Positions 17,250 to 25,469 are shown, counted from the first letter of the stretch. The stretch: 64,000 nt of DNA from Shimia sp965227725 (GCF_965227725.1 NZ_CBDDGH010000005.1:992001-1056000), one strand, 5' to 3'. Notes: generated by a model not told the origin, from the letters alone. Program-made: numbers and translations.

Positions 17250-18452
17250 ATGTCGCGCTCCAACACCGCTGCCCGCTATGGCAGTGTCGCCAAGACATTT
17301 CACTGGCTCACCGCCCTCCTGATCGTCAGTGCGCTGGCGGTTGGCTACTTCGCCCATCAGGCCCCCTATGAGGACAGCGCGCAGCTCGCCTTTAAGGCCA
17401 CGCTCTTCTCTTTGCATAAAACCATCGGCCTCACCGCGTTTTTGGTGGCGGTCCTGCGTATTCTCTGGGCCTTCACCCAGCCGCGCCCCAAATTGCTCAA
17501 CGGCGATCACAGGCTTGAGGCGCTGGCCGCGGAGACCGCGCATTGGGTGCTCTATGGCGCAATGGTGCTTGTGCCTCTGACCGGCTGGATGCACCACGCA
17601 GCGACCACCGGCTTTGCCCCGATCTGGTGGCCCTTTGGGCAATCCCTGTTCTTTATCCCCAAAGATCCTGTGCTGGCCGAAACTCTGGGAGCCTTGCACT
17701 ATGTCTTCATGCTCCTCTTGGTGCTGACCCTGCTGGCCCATATTGGCGGCGCATTGAAACACGCCATCGTGGACAAAGACAAAACGCTCCAGCGCATGCT
17801 GCCCGGCACCCCGGATCTGTCGGACACGCCCGCCCAACAGCCCGGCCACACCCTGCCTTTCCTTGGCGCCGCAACCGTCTGGGCCGCAGCGCTTTATGTT
17901 GGCGCGTTCTCTGGGATCTTTGCACCAGCCGAAGGGGCCGAACCCGCTGCGGAACTCGCCGAAGTGGCCTCCGAATGGCAGGTGCAATCCGGCACGCTCG
18001 GCATCGCTGTGCAGCAATTTGGCAGCGAAGTGATCGGTAGCTTCGCTGACTGGACCGCCGAGATCGCCTTTGACGAAACCGCGACCGAGGGCACGCACGG
18101 CAGTGTGACTGTGACCATTGCCATCGGCTCGCTCACCCTTGGGTCAGTCACCGATCAGGCCCTTGGCGCGGATTATCTGAATGCCTCAGAGCACCCCACC
18201 GCGATCTTCACCGCCGACTTGCTGGCTGCCGAAACAGGCTACATCGCCGAAGGAACATTGGCGCTCAGCGGACATGAGGTGCCAACCACCCTGCCCTTCA
18301 CGCTCACACTGGATGGCGACTCCGCAGAAATGACCGGCGCGCTGGAGCTTGATCGCCGCAGCTTTCACGTAGGGGATACGATGACCGACGAAAGCTCGCT
18401 GGGCTTTGGCGTCGCCGTCACCGTCAACCTGACCGCAACGCGCGGGCAGTAA
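17250..18452 (+). CDS. Cytochrome b561 fused to a YceI lipid-binding domain
   Basis: 400 residues from the ATG at 17250 (AAGAGG seven bases upstream). Residues 12-175 form a four-helix cytochrome b561 domain with histidines H18, H56, H98, H150 and H164, enough for two b hemes; a fifth helix lies at about 203-223. Residues 243-400 are a YceI domain (QVQSGTLGIAVQQFGSEVIG to LGFGVAVTVNLTA) placed in the periplasm. YceI proteins bind isoprenoid quinone-like lipids, so the fusion suggests electron exchange with a bound periplasmic lipid. A separate YceI gene lies convergent downstream. Function is inferred. Confidence 0.9.
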   Translation: MSRSNTAARYGSVAKTFHWLTALLIVSALAVGYFAHQAPYEDSAQLAFKATLFSLHKTIGLTAFLVAVLRILWAFTQPRPKLLNGDHRLEALAAETAHWVLYGAMVLVPLTGWMHHAATTGFAPIWWPFGQSLFFIPKDPVLAETLGALHYVFMLLLVLTLLAHIGGALKHAIVDKDKTLQRMLPGTPDLSDTPAQQPGHTLPFLGAATVWAAALYVGAFSGIFAPAEGAEPAAELAEVASEWQVQSGTLGIAVQQFGSEVIGSFADWTAEIAFDETATEGTHGSVTVTIAIGSLTLGSVTDQALGADYLNASEHPTAIFTADLLAAETGYIAEGTLALSGHEVPTTLPFTLTLDGDSAEMTGALELDRRSFHVGDTMTDESSLGFGVAVTVNLTATRGQ

Positions 18453-18474
18453 GTTTCTCGCACGTCACAACCAC

Positions 18475-18505
18475 AAAGGCCGCCCAATCCGGGCGGCCTT
18501 TTTTT
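18475..18505 (+). terminator. Intrinsic terminator after the cytochrome b561-YceI gene
   Basis: Stem GGCCGCCC (18478-18485) with GGGCGGCC (18491-18498), a five-base loop and seven T residues. It starts 23 bases after the stop codon. Confidence 0.88.
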
Positions 18506-18763
18506 GCGTCTCAAAAGCAGCGTAGTTTCTCGCTCTGTAACGCAACGCACAAACCTTGCCCCCTCAGCACGTAAGAGCGCCACCTTGGCCGCAAGGTTCT
18601 CGAAACCTCAATCCTCTCGTGGGCGGCGCAGCCGACCAGCCTCAGTTCATCTCTACGGGCCCTCCCCACGGGAGGGGGCTTCACCCCCACCCAGGGTCAG
18701 GGGCTGGCCTATGTGATCAGCTTCAGGCACTGCAGAACCTTCCGACAATGCCCTAAAAGACAC
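18506..18763. other. Non-coding spacer between convergent genes
   Basis: Part of the 364-base gap between the b561-YceI fusion and yceI. Outside the two terminators at its ends I see no supported gene, RNA or repeat. Confidence 0.5.
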
Positions 18764-18792
18764 AAAAAAGGGCCGCCCTCTCAGGCAGCCCT
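18764..18792 (-). terminator. Intrinsic terminator after yceI
   Basis: On the minus strand the stem AGGGCTGCC / GGCGGCCC (one mismatch) is followed by TTTTTT. It lies 25 bases past the yceI stop. Confidence 0.72.
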
Positions 18793-18816
18793 CTCAAACT
18801 CTCGCGTAGGAAGCGT

Positions 18817-19398
18817 TTATTCCGCTTTCATCGCCTCAACAGAAATCTGCACTTCCACTTCGTCGCTCACAAACGGCGCGAAGTTGCCCACGTCATAGTC
18901 GGTGCGCTTCAGCGTGGTGGTCGCATTGAAACCCGCCCATGGCTTTTTCGCCATTGGGTGCTCACTGGCTGCATTCAGTTGCGCGTCCAGTACCACGGAT
19001 TTGGTCACACCGTTCAGGGTCAGATCACCGGTGATCAGGGCGGTGTTGTCGCCGGTCACTTCGATGCCGGTCGAGGAGAAGCTCACCAGCTCATCATCCG
19101 CCGCATCAAAGAAATCACCGCTCATGAAGTGCGCGTCACGCTTTTCCCAACCGGTGAACATGGATTTCACAGGCATGGACACAGACACGGAGCTTGCAGA
19201 CGGATCTTCCTTGTCAAACATGATCTCACCTTCAAAGCCGGAGAACATGCCCCAGGTCGTGGAATACCCCAGGTGGTTGTAAGAGAACAGGATCTGGCTG
19301 TGCGATGCGTCGAGCACGTATTTCTCAGGCGCGGCAACAGCGGAGGTTGCGGTGACGGCGGCCAATGCGAGGCCAGCGGCAAAAAGGGTGCGTTTCAT
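18817..19398 (-). CDS. Periplasmic YceI-family protein
   Basis: 193 residues with a clear Sec signal (MKRTLFAAGLALAAVTATSA, cleavage near AVA-AP). The mature lipocalin-like YceI domain begins YVLDASHSQILFSYNHLGYS and ends VQISVEAMKAE, with the family block SGDFFDAADDELVSFSSTGI. YceI proteins bind polyisoprenoid or amphiphilic lipids in the periplasm. It is convergent with the b561-YceI fusion. It could serve as a soluble counterpart of the fused domain; that pairing is inference. Confidence 0.92.
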   Translation of the reverse strand: MKRTLFAAGLALAAVTATSAVAAPEKYVLDASHSQILFSYNHLGYSTTWGMFSGFEGEIMFDKEDPSASSVSVSMPVKSMFTGWEKRDAHFMSGDFFDAADDELVSFSSTGIEVTGDNTALITGDLTLNGVTKSVVLDAQLNAASEHPMAKKPWAGFNATTTLKRTDYDVGNFAPFVSDEVEVQISVEAMKAE

Positions 19399-19734
19399 GG
19401 GGTCTCTCCAAAATGGATCAATAACGATGTGATACTAGCAATGTGCCGAGACTTCTCCCAATCGCAATTCTACGTAAACCCACAACCACTGTGCTTTTGT
19501 GAACATTTCCGTGAAGACACCCCCGCATGACCGCACAAAACGCGCCATTCCCCAATAAAATAAGAGGCTTCCAGTGTGAGCGAATTTCAGCCTAGCCATA
19601 TCACTTCAGGTTGTTTGAATTTGACGCATTTCATCGACTTACCTCGCGCTGCCGTTAAAACCCGCACAGGGAACGCGCACACGAAGTCAAGGCTCCCCTT
19701 ATATAGCGCTTGCAAACGCCCTGCCCGCGTCCGG
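19399..19734. other. Intergenic region upstream of yceI
   Basis: No convincing gene. It should hold the yceI promoter near its left end. An AT stretch (TTATATAGCGC near 19700) is the only notable composition change. Confidence 0.45.
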
Positions 19735-19763
19735 TTGAGGTGGCAGATCATCCTCCCTATATG
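19735..19763 (+). promoter_or_regulatory. Candidate sigma-70 promoter for the 51-residue membrane protein
   Basis: TTGAGG at 19735-19740, a 17-base spacer and TATATG at 19758-19763. Each hexamer matches the consensus at four positions or more and the spacing is ideal. It lies about 115 bases upstream of the small gene at 19880. Confidence 0.4.
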
Positions 19764-19879
19764 AGGCAGCGCACAAGCCTGCCGTGGGGCCTGCGTCAAT
19801 GTGGCGGATGTTGAGTGCCGCCGCCATGAGATAGCGCCTCTCAAGCAAAGAGCGTCCTGAAACAGATTGGAAATATGCA

Positions 19880-20035
19880 ATGGAACTGGGTTGGGTAGAT
19901 CTTTTCCCTTTGGTATTCTTTCCCTTTAAGATCATCGTGTTAGGCATTGGTATGTTCTACGCCATCAAGTGGCACCATGATCAGGAAAAGAAGAAGAAAA
20001 ACGAAACCGCAAACCAAAAGCCCCCCTCCGCCTGA
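19880..20035 (+). CDS. Small single-pass membrane protein (51 residues), unknown function
   Basis: The frame opens MELGWVDLFPLVFFPFKIIV, continues LGIGMFYAIKWHHDQ and ends in a Lys/Asn-rich, Pro-rich tail. One hydrophobic helix with a positively charged cytoplasmic end is clear, and the codon use is that of a real gene rather than a random frame. TTGGAA lies about eight bases upstream, with a candidate promoter near 19735 and a convergent terminator just after it. It is easily missed because of its size. Partner and function are unknown. Confidence 0.7.
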   Translation: MELGWVDLFPLVFFPFKIIVLGIGMFYAIKWHHDQEKKKKNETANQKPPSA

Positions 20036-20081
20036 TCGGGATCGGGGCCACACCTGCAAGCCTTCAAAGCCAGCACAAATT

Positions 20082-20113
20082 AAAAAGGCCGCCAGCCCAT
20101 CGGGCTGCCGACC
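20082..20113 (-). terminator. Intrinsic terminator of the 20161-20655 gene
   Basis: Read on the minus strand: a GC-rich stem (20102-20113 with 20087-20098, two mismatches) followed by TTTTT. It lies about 50 bases past the stop. Confidence 0.75.
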
Positions 20114-20160
20114 TCAAGTCACTCTCTTAACATTCTGGATTGGCGCGCGACCCGCTGCCC

Positions 20161-20655
20161 TTAAAGCGGCAACATGGTCTGGCTGCGCAGCTGCGCAATG
20201 GCGTCCAAACGGGCATGCGGCCCATCCAACGGAAGCCCCACAATTTCGCCCCCATCAGCGCCCAGCACCGTCAAGCGTGTGTCACTCACATCAACGCGCC
20301 CGATGTCTTCGTAGTTGATGGCCTGCGCCACATGTTTGCGACGACGCGGCAATCCCTCAAAAACCAGAAGCTGGCGGTTACGCTGATCAAAATGCAACTC
20401 CTGACGCGGTTTTTGCGTGGCAATCTGGGTCAGCCCGACTCCAGCGGTCACCAGCAGAATGGAAATGCCCATCTTTGACAGCAGGATCATCGGTGTCAGA
20501 TCCAGCCCCGGCACCAGCCAAAGCCCGATACCCGCCCAAATGAAAGCAAAGCCGAACACGACAGCGCTTGTGCGTACGGAAAGCGAAGGCCGCTTGCCTT
20601 CCACCATAGCCACGCGAGAGCGTGCTTCATTTGCGATTTGTGTCATCGCCATCAT
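20161..20655 (-). CDS. Conserved-looking two-helix membrane protein, unknown function
   Basis: 164 residues. A hydrophilic N-terminus of about 27 residues is followed by two hydrophobic helices (SAVVFGFAFIWAGIGLWLVP and MILLSKMGISILLVTAGVGL) joined by a short periplasmic turn. The cytoplasmic C-terminal half, about 85 residues, reads like a small beta domain (RQLLVFEGLPRRRKHVAQAI, DVSDTRLTVLGADGGEIVG). AGGAG precedes the first of three closely spaced ATGs. The product could be a membrane-anchored regulatory or PH-like protein, but I recognise no family. It is divergent from rpsF. Confidence 0.72.
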   Translation of the reverse strand: MMAMTQIANEARSRVAMVEGKRPSLSVRTSAVVFGFAFIWAGIGLWLVPGLDLTPMILLSKMGISILLVTAGVGLTQIATQKPRQELHFDQRNRQLLVFEGLPRRRKHVAQAINYEDIGRVDVSDTRLTVLGADGGEIVGLPLDGPHARLDAIAQLRSQTMLPL

Positions 20656-20978
20656 TGTCCCGGTCTCCTATGCGCCTTTGCGGCGACAGTTTCTGCGGTT
20701 TGTCCCGCCTTTGCGCTAAACTTCCGGGTGAATTCAGGCGAGAATGGGGCGGATTAACGAAATCCCTGTGCTTTTGGTTAAATCATCGCTAAGCCCTCTC
20801 TGAGCCCCAAGAAAACTTGGTCCAAAGAGCCATTTCTCCCCTTGCGCCTTCGCCGAATTCGGCTATACAGCGCCATCCTTTCGCAAAAGCTTGAACCGCG
20901 CAGTCTCTCGTGGGTGGGGTGCGAAAGGCCAAGATGCCCCGCTCTTTGAAATGCGCCTGTAAAATGAATGGAGAGCAC
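20656..20978. other. Divergent region upstream of rpsF
   Basis: 323 bases holding the promoters of the membrane protein gene (minus) and of the ribosomal operon (plus). No gene seen. See the rpsF promoter candidate at 20842-20869. Confidence 0.5.
20842..20869 (+). promoter_or_regulatory. Candidate promoter of the rpsF-rpsR-rplI operon
   Basis: TTGCGC (20842-20847), a 16-base spacer and TATACA (20864-20869). The -10 element is good and the -35 weak. Transcription would begin about 100 bases before rpsF. Confidence 0.4.
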
Positions 20979-21335
20979 ATGCCGCTTTATGAGCATGTTT
21001 TCATCTCGCGCCAGGACCTGTCCAACGCGCAAGCAGAAAGCCTCGTTGAACACTTCGGTACAGTTCTTTCTGACAACGGCGGGTCCGTTGTAGAGAGCGA
21101 GTACTGGGGCGTGAAAACCATGGCCTACAAAATCAACAAAAACCGCAAAGGCCACTACGCCTTCCTGAAATCCGACGCGCCTGCCGCAGCGGTTCAGGAA
21201 ATGGAACGCCTGATGCGCCTGCATGACGACGTGATGCGCGTTCTGACCATCAAGGTTGATGAGCACGCTGAAGGTCCTTCGGTTCAGATGCAGAAACGTG
21301 ACGAGCGTGGCGACCGCCGCGAGCGCCGCTCCTAA
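20979..21335 (+). CDS. rpsF: 30S ribosomal protein S6
   Basis: 118 residues from MPLYEHVFISRQDLSNAQAE; the ATG at 20979 has GGAGAG upstream. The S6 pattern of ferredoxin-like fold is complete (GVKTMAYKINKNRKGHYAFL), with a charged C-terminal tail rich in Arg and Glu. S6 binds 16S rRNA with S18, encoded next. Standard rpsF-rpsR-rplI order. Confidence 0.97.
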   Translation: MPLYEHVFISRQDLSNAQAESLVEHFGTVLSDNGGSVVESEYWGVKTMAYKINKNRKGHYAFLKSDAPAAAVQEMERLMRLHDDVMRVLTIKVDEHAEGPSVQMQKRDERGDRRERRS

Positions 21336-21360
21336 TCACCTTAAGAGAGGACATTAAGTT

Positions 21361-21588
21361 ATGGCTGCAAAACCATTTTTCCGCCGTCGCAAAGTCTGCC
21401 CTTTCTCGGGTGAGAACGCGCCGAAGATCGACTACAAAGACACCAAGCTGCTGCAGCGCTACATCTCTGAGCGCGGCAAAATCGTGCCTTCGCGCATCAC
21501 AGCCGTGTCTGCCAAGAAACAGCGTGAGCTGGCCCGTGCAATCAAACGCGCGCGCTTCCTTGCACTGCTTCCATACGCCGTGAAGTAA
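21361..21588 (+). CDS. rpsR: 30S ribosomal protein S18
   Basis: 75 residues, basic, containing the S18 core YKDTKLLQRYISERGKIVPS and RAIKRARFLALLPYAVK. It binds next to S6 on the platform of the small subunit. AGAGGA lies upstream of the ATG. The C-x(n) N-terminal segment FFRRRKVCPFSG retains a single cysteine. Confidence 0.98.
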   Translation: MAAKPFFRRRKVCPFSGENAPKIDYKDTKLLQRYISERGKIVPSRITAVSAKKQRELARAIKRARFLALLPYAVK

Positions 21589-21600
21589 GGAGACACTGAC

Positions 21601-22221
21601 ATGCAAGTTATCCTTCTGGAACGTGTGGCCAAGCTGGGCCAAATGGGCGAAGTTGTGGACGTGAAGCCGGGCTATGCTCGTAACTTCCTGCTGCCACAGG
21701 GCAAGGCGCTGACCGCGTCCAAAGCCAACATCGCATCTTTCGAAGCGCAGAAAGCTCAGCTGGAAGCGCGCAACCTGGAAACCAAGAAAGAAGCAGAAGC
21801 ACTGGGCGAGAAGCTCGATGGCGAACAGTTCATCGTGATTCGTTCCGCGTCCGACGCTGGTGCGCTCTACGGCTCCGTCACCCCACGTGACGCAGCAGAA
21901 GCAGCCACCGAAGCAGGCTTCTCTCTGGACAAGAAACAGGTTGCTCTGGCCGCTCCGATCAAAGAGCTCGGTCTGCACGCGGTTCACGTGAACCTGCACC
22001 CTGAAGTTCAGATCACCATCAATCTGAACGTTGCCCGTTCTGAGGAAGAAGCGGAGCTGCAAGCTTCCGGTAAATCCATTCAGGAACTGGCTGCAGAAGC
22101 AGAAGCAGAAGCAGAATTCGAAATCGCCGAACTGTTCGACGATATCGGCGCAGCTGCCTCTGACGACGACGACATGGGTGCACCTGCCCCATCCGAAGAA
22201 GCGCCTGCCGAAGAGCAGTAA
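21601..22221 (+). CDS. rplI: 50S ribosomal protein L9, with long acidic C-terminal extension
   Basis: 206 residues, clearly longer than the roughly 149 of E. coli L9. The N-terminal rRNA-binding domain (MQVILLERVAKLGQMGEVVD) and the C-terminal domain ending near residue 150 are normal. Residues 150-206 form an Ala/Glu/Asp-rich tail including AAASDDDDMGAPAPSEEAPA. Such tails occur in Rhodobacterales L9 as far as I know. It is the last gene of the operon and is followed by a terminator. Confidence 0.97.
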   Translation: MQVILLERVAKLGQMGEVVDVKPGYARNFLLPQGKALTASKANIASFEAQKAQLEARNLETKKEAEALGEKLDGEQFIVIRSASDAGALYGSVTPRDAAEAATEAGFSLDKKQVALAAPIKELGLHAVHVNLHPEVQITINLNVARSEEEAELQASGKSIQELAAEAEAEAEFEIAELFDDIGAAASDDDDMGAPAPSEEAPAEEQ

Positions 22222-22246
22222 ACGCTTTACCAGCGAAGAATTCGCG

Positions 22247-22286
22247 AAGCCGCGTCCGGGTGCACCTGGGCGCGGTTTTTCTTTTT
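22247..22286 (+). terminator. Intrinsic terminator of the rpsF operon
   Basis: Imperfect GC stem CCGCG...CGCGG with inner GGTGCACC pairing, followed by TTTTTCTTTTT. Confidence 0.8.
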
Positions 22287-22396
22287 CCGGCCAGTGCTTA
22301 CGCAAACTCCTGCGCAAGAGTGCCTCTGTATCGACCAACCGCTTCCCTTTTCTGTGCGGACGGCCATACTGAGCAAAATGACTTTCAGGAGGCCGC

Positions 22397-22870
22397 ATGC
22401 CCGCCCACTATTCACGCCGTATGGCGCTCGCCCTTCTGATCTCCCTGCCAGCGGCCTGCGCCAGCACAGAGCCAACCGCCGCCCCTGAATTTGACCCGCC
22501 GCTCTACCCCAATGAAACGCCAGAGCTGCGCGCGCTAATCAACCAATATGCCGATTTTTACGAGGTGCCGCGTGATCTTGTGCAGCGCGTGGTCATTCGC
22601 GAAAGCACCCACCGCCCCTGGGTCACCAACGGCAACAATATCGGCCTCATGCAAATCCAGCTGCCCACCGCCCGTGGTATGGGCTACACCGGGAACCGCG
22701 AGGGCTTGCTCGACGCAGAAACCAATCTGACCTACGCCGTCAAATACCTGCGCGGCGCTTACCTTGTGGCCGAGGGCAACTACGATCGCTCTGTGTTCCT
22801 TTATGCCAAGGGCTACTACCCGGAGGCCAAGCGCGCAGGATTGTTAAAAGAAACCGGCCTCGCCCCCTGA
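22397..22870 (+). CDS. Lipoprotein lytic transglycosylase, SLT domain
   Basis: 157 residues. Signal peptide II with lipobox LPAAC (C21). The SLT fold follows: catalytic glutamate E69 in VVIRESTHRPW, then NIGLMQIQLPTARGMGY and AVKYLRGAYLVAEGNYDRSV. It would cleave peptidoglycan glycan strands at the outer membrane inner face. At about 135 mature residues it is a minimal single-domain enzyme. ATG with AGGAGG upstream. It lies after the ribosomal operon terminator and is probably transcribed on its own. Confidence 0.92.
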   Translation: MPAHYSRRMALALLISLPAACASTEPTAAPEFDPPLYPNETPELRALINQYADFYEVPRDLVQRVVIRESTHRPWVTNGNNIGLMQIQLPTARGMGYTGNREGLLDAETNLTYAVKYLRGAYLVAEGNYDRSVFLYAKGYYPEAKRAGLLKETGLAP

Positions 22871-23042
22871 TCCCCAATACATTTGTGCCTGCCTGAGACC
22901 GTCCTCTTTTCACGCTTTGGCAGATAAGAAACACCCCTGCACCAGATTGACGGGATTAGTGTATTCTTAACGAAGTCGCCTTGGCAGCGGTCTCAGCGAA
23001 GACTATTCTCCCCGCAATTGTTTTCAGTTTTTGAGGCCCCTT

Positions 23043-23495
23043 GTGAGCACCGAATCCGCAGGCACCCTGCACCCCCTCGCCCCCCACCATCTCCCCAGCT
23101 TCATATCCGATGCGACAGGGGCAGACCCGATGATGACCAATGTGGCCATCTTTGCCGTGGTCATGGTGTTCCTCCTCACCACCTTCTTTTTGCACCTGCA
23201 TTCCCTGCCGGAACAGCTCGCGCATAAAGTAGGGGCCAATCAGCTTCAAATCGTTGGTGTGCTTGCCCTGATCGCACTGTTCACCCACAACAACATCTAC
23301 TGGGTGGCCGCCCTGCTGCTGGCCCTGATCCAGATCCCGGACTATGAAACCCCGCTTGGGCGCATCGCCGATGCGCTGGACCGCCTCAAATCACCGGAGC
23401 CTCCGCAAGCTGTTGCCCAATCCGCAGCGGCAGAGGCCACTCCAGCCCCCACCCAAACGGCGTCCAAAGACGCCGCCAAAGACGGTGAGGTGTAA
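23043..23495 (+). CDS. Small inner-membrane protein paired with a HlyD-family adaptor
   Basis: About 150 residues from a GTG at 23043 with GAGG upstream; no better ATG precedes the hydrophobic part. Two membrane helices are visible (NVAIFAVVMVFLLTTFFLHL and LQIVGVLALIALFTHNNIYW plus VAALLLALIQI), then a Pro/Ala/Gln-rich cytoplasmic tail. It ends three bases before the adaptor gene, so the two are co-translated. Small membrane proteins next to lone HlyD/YibH-type adaptors are a known arrangement; the exact family is not recognised. Confidence 0.72.
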   Translation: MSTESAGTLHPLAPHHLPSFISDATGADPMMTNVAIFAVVMVFLLTTFFLHLHSLPEQLAHKVGANQLQIVGVLALIALFTHNNIYWVAALLLALIQIPDYETPLGRIADALDRLKSPEPPQAVAQSAAAEATPAPTQTASKDAAKDGEV

Positions 23496-23498
23496 GCC

Positions 23499-24734
23499 AT
23501 GCTGGAATTTATCTGTTGCTCCATGCTGACCATCTTCCCCGACTTTCTGTTCCGCCGCTATTGGCAGGGCAAACGTCTGGGGCAGGAAATCACCCTGTTC
23601 TCCATGTGGTACGAGCTGCGCTACGGCCTCAGCTCCTGCTTCATTCTGACGGTCAGCCTGATCACACTGATCTTCTACTACCACCCCTCCACCTCCAATG
23701 TGACCTCGTTTTTCCGCACCGTCACCATCCTGCCGGAAATCAGCGGCCGCGTGACCGAGGTGATGGTGGAAAACAACCAGACCGTGGAAGAAGGCGATGT
23801 GATCTTCAAACTGGATGACAGCCGCCAGCGCGCCGCCGTCGCCACCGCCCGCGCAGCTGTGATCGAAGTGGATGCAGCCGCCCTTCTGGCCCACGATGAC
23901 ACCCGCGTGGCACAGGCCAATTTTGACGCCGCCGAAGCCGCCTTTGAGCAAACCAAAGACGAGTTTGAGCGCAAAAACACCCTGTTTCAGGAAAACTCCC
24001 CTGCTGTGACCGTGCGTGAGGTCGAGCGTCTGGAGAACCTCATTCAGGAACGTCTTGCCGCCGTGGATGCCGCGCACTCCGCTCTTGAGTCCGCCAAGCA
24101 CCGGCTGGAAATCCAGATCCCGGCCCAAAAGGACAGCGCCGAGGCCTCTCTCAACCAGGCCCAGGTGGAACTGTCGAAAATGACGATCTATGCCGGACAG
24201 GCCGGACGCATCGAACAGTTTGATCTTCGCCCCGGAGATTACATCAACCCGATCCTGCGTCCTGCGGGCATTCTTGTGCCCTCAGACACAGGACGCGGGC
24301 GGTTTCAGGCCGGCTTCAGCCAGCTGACCGCGCAGGTGCTCCACCCCGGCATGCTGGCAGAAATCTCCTGCGCCACCGCGCCGATGCGGGTGACCCCCAT
24401 GGTCATCATCGGCGTGCAGGATGTGATCCCCTCCGGTCAGGTGCGCCCCTCCGACACCCTGCGCGATCCGCAAAACCTGCAGCGCCCGGGCACAGTGATC
24501 GCCTATATGGAACCGCTCTGGGAAGGCGGCATCGACCATCTGCCCCCTGGCAGCCAATGCGAGGTCAACGCCTACACCAGCAACCACGAGCGCCTGCAGG
24601 ATCCCAACATCGGCACGGCAAAATTTGTGGCCCTGCATGTGATCGACACCGTCGGCTACGCCCACGCCCTGATCCTTCGCTTCCGCGCCATTCTCATGCC
24701 GTTCAGAACGCTGGTCTTCTCCGGCCACCACTGA
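23499..24734 (+). CDS. HlyD/EmrA-family membrane fusion protein
   Basis: 411 residues. The N-terminus is cysteine-bearing (MLEFICCSMLTIFPDFLFRR) and followed by one membrane helix at about 44-66. A lipoyl-like half (VTILPEISGRVTEVMVENNQ), a long alpha-hairpin (about 110-225) and the second half GQAGRIEQFDLRPGDYINP make a periplasmic adaptor. Its transporter partner is not in the window apart from the small membrane protein just upstream, which resembles the YibH/YibI arrangement. The substrate is unknown. Confidence 0.85.
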   Translation: MLEFICCSMLTIFPDFLFRRYWQGKRLGQEITLFSMWYELRYGLSSCFILTVSLITLIFYYHPSTSNVTSFFRTVTILPEISGRVTEVMVENNQTVEEGDVIFKLDDSRQRAAVATARAAVIEVDAAALLAHDDTRVAQANFDAAEAAFEQTKDEFERKNTLFQENSPAVTVREVERLENLIQERLAAVDAAHSALESAKHRLEIQIPAQKDSAEASLNQAQVELSKMTIYAGQAGRIEQFDLRPGDYINPILRPAGILVPSDTGRGRFQAGFSQLTAQVLHPGMLAEISCATAPMRVTPMVIIGVQDVIPSGQVRPSDTLRDPQNLQRPGTVIAYMEPLWEGGIDHLPPGSQCEVNAYTSNHERLQDPNIGTAKFVALHVIDTVGYAHALILRFRAILMPFRTLVFSGHH

Positions 24735-24752
24735 TCCTAGCGACAGAAACAG

Positions 24753-24786
24753 AAAAAGCCCCGGTCTCCCGCCGGGGCTTTTTTGT
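24753..24786. terminator. Bidirectional intrinsic terminator
   Basis: AAGCCCCGG (24756-24764) pairs perfectly with CCGGGGCTT (24772-24780); A-run on the left and T-run on the right. It serves the HlyD gene (plus) and the DUF1330 gene (minus). Confidence 0.88.
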
Positions 24787-24820
24787 TGCAAGCTCTCGCT
24801 ATCCAACTCTGGGAGCGCGC

Positions 24821-25234
24821 TTATTCTCCAAAATTCCCGCCAAGCGCCATCGGCGCCATGCGGATCAGCCTGCTGTCCTCCACAGCCGCCTGTCGATGCA
24901 GCACCGCCGCGCGGTACTCCGCGAACTTATGCATGGAGGTGAAGGCCTCCACACTTGGATATTCCGCAATAAAACACAGATTCCACATCTTCTCCGGCCC
25001 GATCAGCATCTGCTCCATGCTGCCCCGCCAGATGATCTTGCCGCCAAGCTGCTTGAACACCGGCGCACTCTCGCGCCCATAAGCGGCATAAGCCTCCGCA
25101 CCGCTGGCCTCTCGCCCATCTTCATAGACCGCCTGATCACGCAGCTTGATCAGGTTCAGCATATGCACCGGCCCCTCCCGATCGTTGGCCTTGAAAGCCT
25201 CATATCCGGCTTTGTCAAATGTGGTGTAGTCCAA
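24821..25234 (-). CDS. DUF1330 family protein
   Basis: 137 residues of the dimeric alpha+beta barrel DUF1330 family: GPVHMLNLIKLRDQAVYEDG, AAYGRESAPVFKQLGGKIIW and IAEYPSVEAFTSMHKFAEYR are the family blocks. The start appears to be TTG at 25232-25234, because AGGAG sits nine bases upstream and no ATG precedes the conserved strand. The biochemical role of the family is not settled. Single-gene transcript ending at the shared terminator. Confidence 0.85.
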   Translation of the reverse strand: MDYTTFDKAGYEAFKANDREGPVHMLNLIKLRDQAVYEDGREASGAEAYAAYGRESAPVFKQLGGKIIWRGSMEQMLIGPEKMWNLCFIAEYPSVEAFTSMHKFAEYRAAVLHRQAAVEDSRLIRMAPMALGGNFGE

Positions 25235-25343
25235 TGTCTGCTCTCCTCAAAACACCCTCGCAGAGAACAACCCCAACAACAAAAGATCAAGCACCTCCCG
25301 CGCACCCCCGCCCCTGCATTCTCATTCCTGAAGTATCCCGGGG

Positions 25344-25420
25344 GTATGGGGGCTGGCCCCCATTAAAACCTGCGTATGGGGGCTGGCCGCCATTCCAAAC
25401 TGTGTATCGGGGCCAGCCTC
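25344..25420. repeat. Three tandem copies of a 30-base unit
   Basis: Units begin GTATGGGGGCTGGC at 25344 and 25374, with a decayed third copy GTATCGGGGCCAGC at 25404; the period is exactly 30 bases. The array lies in the gap between DUF1330 and trigger factor, upstream of the first and downstream of the second. Each unit can form a small GGGGGCTGGCCCCC-like hairpin (best in the first copy). Confidence 0.75.
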
Positions 25421-25439
25421 AAATACCCCACCAGCCAAT

Positions 25440-25469
25440 AAAAAAGGCCGCCCCCATTGGAGCGGCCTC
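25440..25469 (-). terminator. Intrinsic terminator after trigger factor
   Basis: Minus-strand stem GGCCGC / GCGGCC (25462-25467 with 25446-25451), further paired inside, followed by TTTTTT. Confidence 0.85.
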
